DNA from: Treponema sp.
Lineage (GTDB): Bacteria > Spirochaetota > Spirochaetia > Treponematales > Breznakiellaceae
DNA length: 64,000 nucleotides
Reading direction: 5' to 3'
Assembly: GCA_009780855.1 (NCBI GenBank)
Contig: WQZG01000007.1
Coordinates: forward strand, 1 to 64,000
The translations under genes and the position numbers were made by a program. The notes below the pieces were generated by a model, which saw nothing but the letters and a program-made list of their open reading frames with translations, was not told where the DNA came from and ran no database searches. Shown here one piece after another: positions 44,872-53,033 of this stretch. How positions within the stretch are numbered: the first letter of the stretch is position 1; every line of letters begins with the position of its first letter.

Positions 44872-45642
44872 AGGGCATTTTGGCACACATTCCATGCACA
44901 GTGTGCATTTTTCATAATCAATGTGGGCGATATTGTTGACTACAGTGATGGCGCCGGCCTGGCAGATTTTTTGGCAGATGTTGCAGCCTATGCAGCCGGC
45001 CCGGCAGTTTTCCCTGACCAGTTTTCCCTTGTCGGTTGAGTTGCACATTACCCTGACTGTGTTTTTATCCGGCACTATTTCGATTAGGTTTTTGGGACAG
45101 ACCGCTACGCATTTGCCGCAGGCGCTGCATTTTTCCTTAATTATTACAGCCACGCCATCAACCATCTTTATGGCGCCGAACGGACACGCGTTCTTACAGC
45201 TTTCCAGTCCTATGCAGCTGTACCTGCACGACTTGTTGCCGCCTGTCGCGAGCTGGGAGGCAGAAACGCAGCTTTTGGGTCCGTCGTAAATATAATTTCT
45301 TTTGATGTTGGTGTTGCATCCGTCGCATTTTACAAACGCGGCGCTGCGGTTTGACGGGGCGGCGTCAATTCCCATTTGTTTGGCGATCTCCGAAGCTGCT
45401 GAAGCTCCGCCGGGCGGACAGCCGTTGTAACTGGCCTTGCCCTTTACCACGTTCTCCGCGAATACGCCGCAGCCAGGGAACCCGCAGCCTCCGCAGTTAG
45501 CGCCCGGCAATACACTGACTATCCGGTCAACATTTGGATCAGACTCAACGGCGAATTTTTTGGCAGACAGTCCAAGTATGGCGCCAAAAATCAAAGCCAG
45601 TCCCGCGACAGCCAAAACAGGAATTAACATTGTCTGTATCAT
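44836..45642 (-). CDS. rnfB: Rnf complex subunit B (ferredoxin-like)
   Basis: 268 residues. An N-terminal anchor helix (IPVLAVAGLALIFGAIL) precedes the Fes-type 4Fe-4S domain with Cys50, Cys53, Cys58 and Cys75 (GANCGGCGFPGC). Further cysteine groups (CIGLESCKNACP, CSACGKCVAVCP, CIGCNICQKICQ, CTLCMECVPKCP) give several more 4Fe-4S clusters. It takes electrons from reduced ferredoxin and passes them to the rest of the ion-pumping complex. Last gene of the rnf operon; a heptamer array separates it from rnfA. Confidence 0.96.
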   Translation of the reverse strand: MIQTMLIPVLAVAGLALIFGAILGLSAKKFAVESDPNVDRIVSVLPGANCGGCGFPGCGVFAENVVKGKASYNGCPPGGASAASEIAKQMGIDAAPSNRSAAFVKCDGCNTNIKRNYIYDGPKSCVSASQLATGGNKSCRYSCIGLESCKNACPFGAIKMVDGVAVIIKEKCSACGKCVAVCPKNLIEIVPDKNTVRVMCNSTDKGKLVRENCRAGCIGCNICQKICQAGAITVVNNIAHIDYEKCTLCMECVPKCPSKAIRVMAQIS

Positions 45643-45670
45643 AAAATCATCCTATTACTCTTGATTTAAA

Positions 45671-45705
45671 AATTCCTAATTCCTAATTCCTAATTCCGCA
45701 TTCTC
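45671..45705. repeat. Heptanucleotide tandem array D
   Basis: AATTCCT three times, then AATTCCG and CATTCTC, in one phase of seven. It lies between rnfA and rnfB inside the operon. Confidence 0.75.
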
Positions 45706-46280
45706 TAAATCATTCCCTGGAAACCCATGAACGCTATGCTCATGAGTCCGGCGGAGAACAGCGCCAGCGGGAAGCCTCTGAACAGTTCCGGCACGTCCGG
45801 GTTGTTGTCGTACCTTTCCCGGATGCAGGCAAGCAAAACCATTGCCAGCGTAAAACCGGCGCCCGCGCCCAGACTGTTGACGATTGCTCCGGCAAAGGTA
45901 TAGTTGTTTTTGATGTTGATTAATGTAACGCCGAAGATTACGCAGTTTGTCGTTATAAGCGGGAGATAAACGCCCAGCATGCCGTAAAGCGCCTTAAGCA
46001 TTTTTTTCATGAATACTTCCACGAACTGCACGATGGACGCGATTATCAGAATAAAAACCACGGTCCGCAGATATGTAATGTTAAGGGGAACGAGTACGAA
46101 TTTGTAAAACAAAAAAGTCATTGCCGACGAGAGTGTCACAACAAACATTACAGAAAGCCCCATTCCTACGGCGGTCTCGGTTTTTTTTGAAACGCCGAAG
46201 AACGGGCACATTCCCAGAAACTGGACAAGGACATAGTTGTTTATAAAGACCGCGCTTATCAGGATAAAAAACAGGCTCAT
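45705..46280 (-). CDS. rnfA: Rnf complex subunit A
   Basis: 191 residues, about six helices. It starts FFILISAVFINNYVLVQFLGMCPFFGVSKK, the canonical RnfA opening with the cysteine that helps hold the membrane 2Fe-2S cluster. The second symmetrical half has LITTNCVIFGVTLIN, which supplies another such Cys. It forms an inverted pair with RnfE in the inner membrane. The ATG overlaps the rnfE stop. Confidence 0.96.
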   Translation of the reverse strand: MSLFFILISAVFINNYVLVQFLGMCPFFGVSKKTETAVGMGLSVMFVVTLSSAMTFLFYKFVLVPLNITYLRTVVFILIIASIVQFVEVFMKKMLKALYGMLGVYLPLITTNCVIFGVTLINIKNNYTFAGAIVNSLGAGAGFTLAMVLLACIRERYDNNPDVPELFRGFPLALFSAGLMSIAFMGFQGMI

Positions 46281-46885
46281 CTTCTGAACCTCCCCGATTT
46301 TATCTGCATATATTTACGGATCATTATTATAACTCCCAGGGTAAAGAAAGCCCCGGCCGGCATAACCATAATCAGCATATACGATGTACTGTCGTGCAGC
46401 AGCTCAATCCCAAAGACCGAACCGCTTCCCAAAAATTCCCGGATCACGCCGACTGTAAAAAGGCCGAGTGTAAATCCCAGACCCATACCAAGCGCATCAA
46501 TTGCCGAGGCAAAGACTTTGTTCTTTGAGGCGAATGACTCAAGGCGCGCAAACAGTATGCAGTTGACGACTATCAGCGGAATAAAAATTCCCAGCGCGTC
46601 GTTTATGGCTGGCGGTGCGTAAGCTGCCAGCATCAGTTCGACGACTGTAACAAAACCCGCGACAATGATAACCGACGCCGCGATCCGGATTTCGCCGGAG
46701 AACAGTCTGCGCACCAGGGAGATAACAATGCTCGCACAGATCATGACGGCTGTAGTAGCCAGTCCCATGGTAACTGCGTTTACTGCTGATGTAGTTACAG
46801 CGAGCAGGGGGCAGAGCGCCAGCACCTGCACAAAGATCGGGTTTTTGCTGATTATGCCGTTCTTTAGCAATTCAAGGTATTTCAT
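46277..46885 (-). CDS. rnfE: Rnf complex subunit E
   Basis: 202 residues, six helices; homologous to RnfA with FVQVLALCPLLAVTTSAVNAVTMG and LIVVNCILFARLESFAS. Both halves carry the conserved Cys of the membrane iron-sulfur site. Four-base overlaps with rnfG and rnfA. Confidence 0.95.
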   Translation of the reverse strand: MKYLELLKNGIISKNPIFVQVLALCPLLAVTTSAVNAVTMGLATTAVMICASIVISLVRRLFSGEIRIAASVIIVAGFVTVVELMLAAYAPPAINDALGIFIPLIVVNCILFARLESFASKNKVFASAIDALGMGLGFTLGLFTVGVIREFLGSGSVFGIELLHDSTSYMLIMVMPAGAFFTLGVIIMIRKYMQIKSGRFRR

Positions 46886-47481
46886 TTTTTTACTTCCCGG
46901 TTATACCAGTTTATCGCTTCGTTTACCGCCCCTGTTATGGCTTTGGACGTAATGGTCGCGCTGGTGATTGCCTGGATACTGTCTGCGCCGGCCGGTGTCC
47001 TTACAACATTCAGCGGAACAAGGTCCCTGTTGTCGAATTGTTTGTAGAAATTTCCCTTTACGGCAAGCGCCCCAAGGCCCGGCGTTTCCGTATGCCCTAG
47101 CACCCGCATGCCTGTAATTTTATTGCCGGGTACAGAGATTCCGACAATTAGATCAATTGCGCCGCTGTACCCTTCCGGCGAAAGCTGCACGACATAGCCT
47201 GCGATACTGCTTCCCGCTGCGTTGCTGCCCGCGGCGCGATTATCCGCGATGCGGCCTTCGTAGACCGCGGTAATGCTGCCGCTTTTGGCCGATGCATCGC
47301 TTAGTTCCGTAAACTCCGACGCTTCCGGCAATACTTCTTTCATTGCGGCGACACGGACTTTTTGTTTTTGCGCTTCGATCGGTTCGGCGGTTAATGTGTA
47401 AACCGCGCTTAGTGCCGCTATTGTGATCACAGCCGTTATAAAAAGTGTCAAGGATGGCTTGAGGACGTAACTCTTCTTCAT
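46882..47481 (-). CDS. rnfG: Rnf complex subunit G (covalent FMN)
   Basis: 199 residues. An N-terminal anchor helix precedes a periplasmic FMN-binding domain. The flavin-attachment segment IQAITSATITSKAI has the modifiable Thr at about 176. FMN attachment needs an ApbE-type transferase, which is not in the window. It passes electrons across the membrane interface. Overlaps both neighbours by four bases. Confidence 0.95.
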   Translation of the reverse strand: MKKSYVLKPSLTLFITAVITIAALSAVYTLTAEPIEAQKQKVRVAAMKEVLPEASEFTELSDASAKSGSITAVYEGRIADNRAAGSNAAGSSIAGYVVQLSPEGYSGAIDLIVGISVPGNKITGMRVLGHTETPGLGALAVKGNFYKQFDNRDLVPLNVVRTPAGADSIQAITSATITSKAITGAVNEAINWYNREVKK

Positions 47482-48440
47482 GTTTTTTTCCTGCCCTTGC
47501 CGTAGACCCTTGGACGAATGTATTTGTCAATCAGGGGAACGAAGATGTTCATGATGATTATCGCGTAACTGACACCCTCGGGGTAGCCGCCGTGAATGCG
47601 TATTACAGCAGTTAAAAAACCGCAGCCTATCCCCATGATTATTTTGCCTGCGTGCGTTACCGGACTGGTGGCGTAATCGGTCGCCATAAAAAACGCTCCC
47701 AGCAGCAGGCCGCCGGACAGGATTTCAAACAGAATGTTAGGTGCGAATGAACCTGTCCGGTCAAAAATAATGCCAAAGACCGCAAAGCTGGCGATGTATA
47801 AAACCGGTATTCTCCAGTTTATAATTTTACGGATTAACAGAAAAATTCCGCCTATAAGAATGGCGGCCGCGCTTACTTCGCCGATACAGCCGCCGATTTT
47901 ACCGAACAGCAGGGAAATGTAATCGGAAGTCTGCGGCGCAAACGCTGGGTTCTGCTTGATTTGGGCGAGGTAGGTGGCTCCGGTTACTGTATCCGGGAGC
48001 CGCCAGTTTGTCATGTGTACAGGGAAGGATGCCAGCAAAAAAGCCCTTGCCGCGAGCGCAGGGTTTATAAAGTTGGAACCAAGCCCGCCGAATAATTGTT
48101 TGACCACGACTATTGCAAAAAAACTGCCCAGAACAGGCAGCCAGTACGGAACATCCGGCGGAAGGTTGAACGCAAGCAGAACTCCTGTTATTGCCGCGCT
48201 GTAATCGCCGGCGGTTACAGGTTTTCCGGATACTTTCTGAAATAAAAATTCAGCCAGCAGCGCAGAAATTACAGTAATTGCGGTAATGTAAAATGCCTGG
48301 GCGCCGTAGCGGTAGACAGCCATGATCAGCGCCGGCATAAGCGCTATAAGCACATCGCGCATACGTCTTTCGACAGTATCTTTGCCGACTATGTGGGGCG
48401 GCGAGGAAACTGTCATTATCTGATTTATAACAACCTTCAC
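47478..48440 (-). CDS. rnfD: Rnf complex subunit D (covalent FMN)
   Basis: 320 residues, about ten helices. The motif TVTGATYLAQ places the flavinylated Thr near 155. SPPHIVGKDTVERRMRDVLIALMPA is the family's N-terminal signature, and HGGYPEGVSYAIIIMN near the end is also conserved. Ion-translocating membrane core with RnfA/E. Start follows rnfC by 36 bases. Confidence 0.96.
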   Translation of the reverse strand: MKVVINQIMTVSSPPHIVGKDTVERRMRDVLIALMPALIMAVYRYGAQAFYITAITVISALLAEFLFQKVSGKPVTAGDYSAAITGVLLAFNLPPDVPYWLPVLGSFFAIVVVKQLFGGLGSNFINPALAARAFLLASFPVHMTNWRLPDTVTGATYLAQIKQNPAFAPQTSDYISLLFGKIGGCIGEVSAAAILIGGIFLLIRKIINWRIPVLYIASFAVFGIIFDRTGSFAPNILFEILSGGLLLGAFFMATDYATSPVTHAGKIIMGIGCGFLTAVIRIHGGYPEGVSYAIIIMNIFVPLIDKYIRPRVYGKGRKKT

Positions 48441-48476
48441 TATAACGATCCTTTTTACTTCAGATTCTGTTTATCT

Positions 48477-49862
48477 TTAGGTTTTGTTCCTGCGCCTGGC
48501 GAGCTCGACCCGGCGAATCGTACGGATTGACTGGGCCAGCCTTCTTTTTGAAGGACAGATGTAGGAGCAGCTTCCGCATTCAATACATTCAAGGCCGTTG
48601 TGCCGCACAAATGCTTCGCTGTCTTCTTTTAGTACGTCAGCGTTGAGCTCCAGGGGCAGCAGGTTTGCCGGGCAGTTTTCTACACAGCTTCCGCAGCGGA
48701 TGCAGTTTCTTTCCGGCGGAATAAAGGCTTCTTTTTCTGTCAGGAACAGAACGCCCCCGGCTGTTTTTACAATGGGTACTTCAGTATCAAAAATCGCCGT
48801 TCCCATCAGCGGGCCGCCGACAATGATTTTTGCGGGGTTTGCCTTATAACCACCGGCCATCTCGACCAGGTCGCTTAATTTGGTGCCGATGCGCGCCTTA
48901 TAGTTGCCGGGATTTTTTACGGCGCCGCCTGTAAGCGTTACAACCCTGCGCATGAGCGGACGTCCGCGGAAGATCGCCCGGTGTATCGCAATAACTGTAT
49001 CAACGTTGTTTACGATGCATCCGGTGTCGGACGGATACTTGCCTGACGGGACTTCCTTCCCGGTAATGGCGTTGATAAGCTGTTTTTCCGCGCCTTGCGG
49101 ATATTTTGTTTTTACGACAGCTACAGAAATATCGGCGCCGCCGGTTTTGGCTGTGCGTTCTTTGTAAGCGGCGCAGCTTTTACGCAGGGCTTCGATCGCC
49201 TCCGGTTTGTTGTCCTCTACCGCGATAATGCCTTTTGCGCCCGCAATTATTTTCAGAATTATCTGCAGGCCGGTTACTATGCGATCCGATTCTTCGATCA
49301 TGACCCTGTTGTCTGTCGTAAGGTAGGGCTCACATTCGCAGCCGTTGACTATGATAAGATCGATTTTGCTGCCCGGCGGAGGAGAGAGTTTAACATGGGC
49401 CGGGAATCCTGCGCCGCCAAGGCCGACAATTCCGGCCTCGCGTATTATGGCGAGTATTTGTTCGCCGCTTAAATCGTCAAAACCGTCCCTTAATTTTATA
49501 CTTTCGTGTTCTTTAAACTCCCCGTCATTTTCTATGATGATCGAATCAATAATGTTTCCCATTACGGTCAGATGCGGCAGAATGTCCTTGACTGTTCCCG
49601 ACACTGTGCTGTGCACCGGCGAGCTGACAAAGACATCGCTGTCTCCGATCTTTTCGCCCAAAAGGACTTTTTGCCCCTTTGTGACAAGCGGTTTGCACGG
49701 CGCGCCCAGATGCTGCAGCAGCGGGATTATTATCTCCGCGCCGGCGGGCGGAAGCAGTGTAGTGATGGGCATGTTCTCGGTATGATGTTTTTCTTCGTTG
49801 GGGTGTATGCCGTGCTTAAAGGTAAAAATCTGCGGTTTTTTTTGCTTTAATTTCTGGCTCAA
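48477..49862 (-). CDS. rnfC: Rnf complex subunit C (NADH site)
   Basis: 461 residues. A short N-terminal biotinyl-like part precedes the FMN/NADH Rossmann region (IVGLGGAGFPAHVK) and SLBB domain. Two 4Fe-4S motifs close it: CIRCGSCVENCP (about 386-397) and CIECGSCSYICP (about 425-436). Oxidises or reduces NAD(H) on the cytoplasmic face. First gene of the six-gene operon. Confidence 0.97.
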   Translation of the reverse strand: MSQKLKQKKPQIFTFKHGIHPNEEKHHTENMPITTLLPPAGAEIIIPLLQHLGAPCKPLVTKGQKVLLGEKIGDSDVFVSSPVHSTVSGTVKDILPHLTVMGNIIDSIIIENDGEFKEHESIKLRDGFDDLSGEQILAIIREAGIVGLGGAGFPAHVKLSPPPGSKIDLIIVNGCECEPYLTTDNRVMIEESDRIVTGLQIILKIIAGAKGIIAVEDNKPEAIEALRKSCAAYKERTAKTGGADISVAVVKTKYPQGAEKQLINAITGKEVPSGKYPSDTGCIVNNVDTVIAIHRAIFRGRPLMRRVVTLTGGAVKNPGNYKARIGTKLSDLVEMAGGYKANPAKIIVGGPLMGTAIFDTEVPIVKTAGGVLFLTEKEAFIPPERNCIRCGSCVENCPANLLPLELNADVLKEDSEAFVRHNGLECIECGSCSYICPSKRRLAQSIRTIRRVELARRRNKT

Positions 49863-49951
49863 TGCAAAATCCCTTTTTTTGATTAATGTAATTATATATC
49901 AAAAAGAACTGATTTGCAAATACCCGCGCCCGGTTTGCCGCCGCGCCCGGT

Positions 49952-51442
49952 TTACGGTAAAAAAGAAAACCCGTGTATACCGCGATCATGGGCCATCTGG
50001 TTTACGCGTTTGTGCGGTCTTTCGGTATAGGGGAAAACCTTAAAATCATCTCCCTCAAACGCTGCAAGCCATCCGGGCCTGCGGCCGTGATTTTTTGCAA
50101 GGTTATGCATTTCTGCAGAAACTGCCGGCAGTTCGCAGGCAAGGTTGCGCAGTTCGTTTGGATCGCTGCGCAGATCAAAAAGCTGGCGCCTGTTGCCGTT
50201 GGGCAGAAAAATATATTTATAATCCCCTCTGCGGATCATGAACTTGAATTCCGGAGTGCCGGGCATACCGTAAGTCCCAAAAAAATAATCCCTCGGCGCG
50301 GCTTTTTTTTCCAGCATGCCAAGGACGTCCATACCGTCCCTCGTTTCCATTGCACCGGCGGCCGATGAGGCTATTGCGAATAAATCGGTAAGCCCGACCA
50401 GTTCGTTATTGAGTGTTCCCGCCGGCAGCCGCGAAGGCCATGACAGCAGGAAAGGAATGTGAGCGGATTGTTCGAAAAAACTTTCCTTTTGCCACGCGTG
50501 GTGATCGCCCAGGTGATCCCCGTGATCGGTAAAAAAACAAATCAATGTATTATCACAGGCGTCTGTTTTTTCGACAGCATCCAGGATCCTGCCAATGCAG
50601 TTATCAATATAACTAATCTCACCATAATAACGGGATTTTAAAACGCGGGTCAGGTAATCGTTTATTTCGTCTGCCCAAATATCATGATTCATCCAGGGTA
50701 TCTGCTCATCCATGTGGTCAACGGCAAGTTGGCCGCAGACCGGATTGTCCAGACGGTCGGGGTTATACATCCGGTTAAAAGGAACCGGCGGCGCGAACGG
50801 GGGATGAGGCCCAAAGAACGAAACAAAGCCAAACCAGGGCCTGCTGCCGCCGTTGTTAATCAATTCTATAATTTTGTCCGCGACAAAGGCTTCCTGGTTA
50901 AGCCGGGCCGGCAGGGGGCTGGTCTGCGGCATATAATACATTTCTGTGCGGTCACCGTGCGGCTGCTCGACATGGGCATACTCCGGATGTTCCCGCATAA
51001 TAAATCCGCCGTAAGCGTCAAGGGAGCGCTGTTCAGTATTTCTGTAAGAAGCCTCAGCATGCAGCATGGTTTCAAAACCGACATCCTCGTTCCAGTCAGG
51101 CACAGTATGGAATTTCCCCATACCAAAAGTCCGGTACCCCAGGCCGCCCATAAAGCGGGCCAGATAAGGTCCGCAGCGGTCTTCCATGTTTTGGGCAAGC
51201 CCGTCAAGCGCGGCAGGTTTTGCGTTGGTAAAACTGCCCGTCAGATTGGTATCTCTGCCCGTACGGATGGTATACCGCGCCGCTACACAGACAGGGCAGT
51301 TCGAATACGCGTTTGTAAAAGCAACGCCGCGCGATACAAGGCGATCAATGTTGGGCGTCGAAATCTTTTTGTTCCCGAGCGCCGCTATGCAGTCAAAACG
51401 CCATTGATCTGCCATCAGGTAAAGGATGTTTGGTTGTTTCAT
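49952..51442 (-). CDS. Cys-type sulfatase 1
   Basis: 496 residues from the ATG at 51442, which aligns with the family start (KQPNILYLMADQWRFD); in-frame codons at 51457 and 51463 are alternatives without clear SD. The formylglycine motif is CVAAR at 52-56, and TDHGDHLGDHH supplies metal ligands in the C-terminal half. Being a Cys-type enzyme, it needs an anaerobic or FGE-type maturase encoded elsewhere. No signal peptide, so probably cytoplasmic, acting on imported sulfated sugar. Divergent from sulfatase 2. Confidence 0.9.
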   Translation of the reverse strand: MKQPNILYLMADQWRFDCIAALGNKKISTPNIDRLVSRGVAFTNAYSNCPVCVAARYTIRTGRDTNLTGSFTNAKPAALDGLAQNMEDRCGPYLARFMGGLGYRTFGMGKFHTVPDWNEDVGFETMLHAEASYRNTEQRSLDAYGGFIMREHPEYAHVEQPHGDRTEMYYMPQTSPLPARLNQEAFVADKIIELINNGGSRPWFGFVSFFGPHPPFAPPVPFNRMYNPDRLDNPVCGQLAVDHMDEQIPWMNHDIWADEINDYLTRVLKSRYYGEISYIDNCIGRILDAVEKTDACDNTLICFFTDHGDHLGDHHAWQKESFFEQSAHIPFLLSWPSRLPAGTLNNELVGLTDLFAIASSAAGAMETRDGMDVLGMLEKKAAPRDYFFGTYGMPGTPEFKFMIRRGDYKYIFLPNGNRRQLFDLRSDPNELRNLACELPAVSAEMHNLAKNHGRRPGWLAAFEGDDFKVFPYTERPHKRVNQMAHDRGIHGFSFLP

Positions 51443-51486
51443 GGTTTTATTCTTCATTAGCACAATACATATTTATTAATGTTCTA

Positions 51487-51512
51487 TCAAGTAATATTCT
51501 CAAGTAATATTC
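51487..51512. repeat. 13-bp tandem repeat between the sulfatase genes
   Basis: TCAAGTAATATTC occurs twice in a row (51487-51499 and 51500-51512) and a third, degenerate copy begins at 51513. It lies in the roughly 100-bp divergent control region, so it may be a regulator site. Confidence 0.6.
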
Positions 51513-51564
51513 TCATTGTAATTTTTTAAGAAAAGCATTAAATTTTTCAACCGGAGCCATAATA

Positions 51565-53022
51565 ATGAATAAACCGGAAAAACCGAATATCTTGCTTATC
51601 CATGCGGATCAGCACCGTTTTGACTGTATTGGAGCCTGCGGGAACCAGCAGGTAAAAACACCAAATATTGATTCGCTTATAACTGACGGGGTTCTTTATA
51701 AAAATAGTTTTTGTCCGTATCCGGTCTGTACGCCGTCCCGTTATTCGCTTATAACCGGATTGTATCCGCACCAGCACATGGGATGGAGGAATGTTTCAAC
51801 CATAACGGAAACCATTGATACCTTCCCGCGCATTTTAAAAAAGGCAGGGTATAAAACCGCTGCAACCGGTAAAATGCACTTTACTCCAACATACCTGGAT
51901 GTGGGTTTTGAAGAAATGTACCTTGCCGAACAGCTTGGTATGGGACGATACGATGATGATTATCACAGGTATCTTAAGGAAGAAGGGTTAATAGATAAAA
52001 TTGATCTTTGGGATCAAGAAGCTCTTTTTAAAAAAACTGCGCCGCAGGAATACCGGGATACACTTGGAGCCATGGTCTCTGACCTGGACGAGGAGCATCA
52101 TTCAACCACCTGGATAGGCCAAAAAGCCCTTGAAATAATTGATAAGTGGGGCAAAGAAGGTAATATGCTGATGACCGGTTTTATAAAACCGCACCGTCCC
52201 TTTGATCCTCCGGAACCATGGACGCGGATGTACAATCCTGATGACATGGAGTTTCTCCCGGGCTGGACTCCGGAACATCTGCCGCAGGATATCGCCAGGC
52301 ATGACGGTAATTTTTCTTACAAGCATGTATCCGAAACACAAATGAAACAAGTGATGGCTTATTATTATGCGTCCATTTCACAAATTGATTTTCAGGTTGG
52401 GAAAATGATCAGCCTGCTCAAACAAAAAGGTCTTTATCACAATACACTCATTATATACACAAGCGATCACGGCGAATATTTAGGATTCCATCATATACTC
52501 GGGAAAGGAAATAATCTGTATGATCCGCTGGCCAAAGTTCCGTTGATCATTAAGTACCCTGGCCTGTACAGGAAAGGGGAAACGGATAACAGTCTCTGCA
52601 ATAATCCCGATGTAACGGCAACAATTATCAGTGCAGCCGGCGCACAGATTGGTGTCAGTATGCGCGGCAAAGATCTGACTGACGGTATTCCGGACAGGAA
52701 TTATATTTTTACCGAAGAAAGCGACGGCTATATGGTGCGTTCGCGCACCCGCAAACTCCTGTTGTGCGAGAGCGAACAGAAATCCCAATTTTTTAATCTT
52801 GAAAATGATCCCCTTGAAATGAATAACTTATTGGAATCAGCGGCGTATAAAAACGAAGTTGATGAATATAAGCAGATACTTTTAAACTGGATTCTTTTTG
52901 AAGCCCGGACACCGGTTTATAAAAACGAAAACGCGCCGATTATTCACGGCGCAAATGTTCCGCCCGACACAAGCGGCAGAAAGGAAATGATAGAATACTT
53001 CACGGAGAAAATTTCCCCGTGA
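51565..53022 (+). CDS. Cys-type sulfatase 2
   Basis: 485 residues. NILLIHADQHRFDCIGACG opens the alkaline-phosphatase-like fold, the formylglycine motif is CTPSR at 55-59, and TSDHGEYLGFHH gives metal ligands. An SD-like CGGAG precedes the ATG. Like its neighbour it has no signal peptide. Two divergent sulfatases with an Lpl-type importer point to uptake and desulfation of sulfated oligosaccharides. A terminator hairpin covers its stop. Confidence 0.92.
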   Translation: MNKPEKPNILLIHADQHRFDCIGACGNQQVKTPNIDSLITDGVLYKNSFCPYPVCTPSRYSLITGLYPHQHMGWRNVSTITETIDTFPRILKKAGYKTAATGKMHFTPTYLDVGFEEMYLAEQLGMGRYDDDYHRYLKEEGLIDKIDLWDQEALFKKTAPQEYRDTLGAMVSDLDEEHHSTTWIGQKALEIIDKWGKEGNMLMTGFIKPHRPFDPPEPWTRMYNPDDMEFLPGWTPEHLPQDIARHDGNFSYKHVSETQMKQVMAYYYASISQIDFQVGKMISLLKQKGLYHNTLIIYTSDHGEYLGFHHILGKGNNLYDPLAKVPLIIKYPGLYRKGETDNSLCNNPDVTATIISAAGAQIGVSMRGKDLTDGIPDRNYIFTEESDGYMVRSRTRKLLLCESEQKSQFFNLENDPLEMNNLLESAAYKNEVDEYKQILLNWILFEARTPVYKNENAPIIHGANVPPDTSGRKEMIEYFTEKISP

Positions 53023-53025
53023 AGT
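52997..53025. terminator. Bidirectional-type hairpin at the sulfatase/binding-protein convergence
   Basis: ACTTCACGG at 52997-53005 pairs with CCGTGAAGT at 53017-53025, and a T-run follows on the plus strand. It overlaps the stop of sulfatase 2 and lies 9 bases from the end of the convergent binding-protein gene. Confidence 0.6.
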
Positions 53026-53033
53026 TGAGTTTT

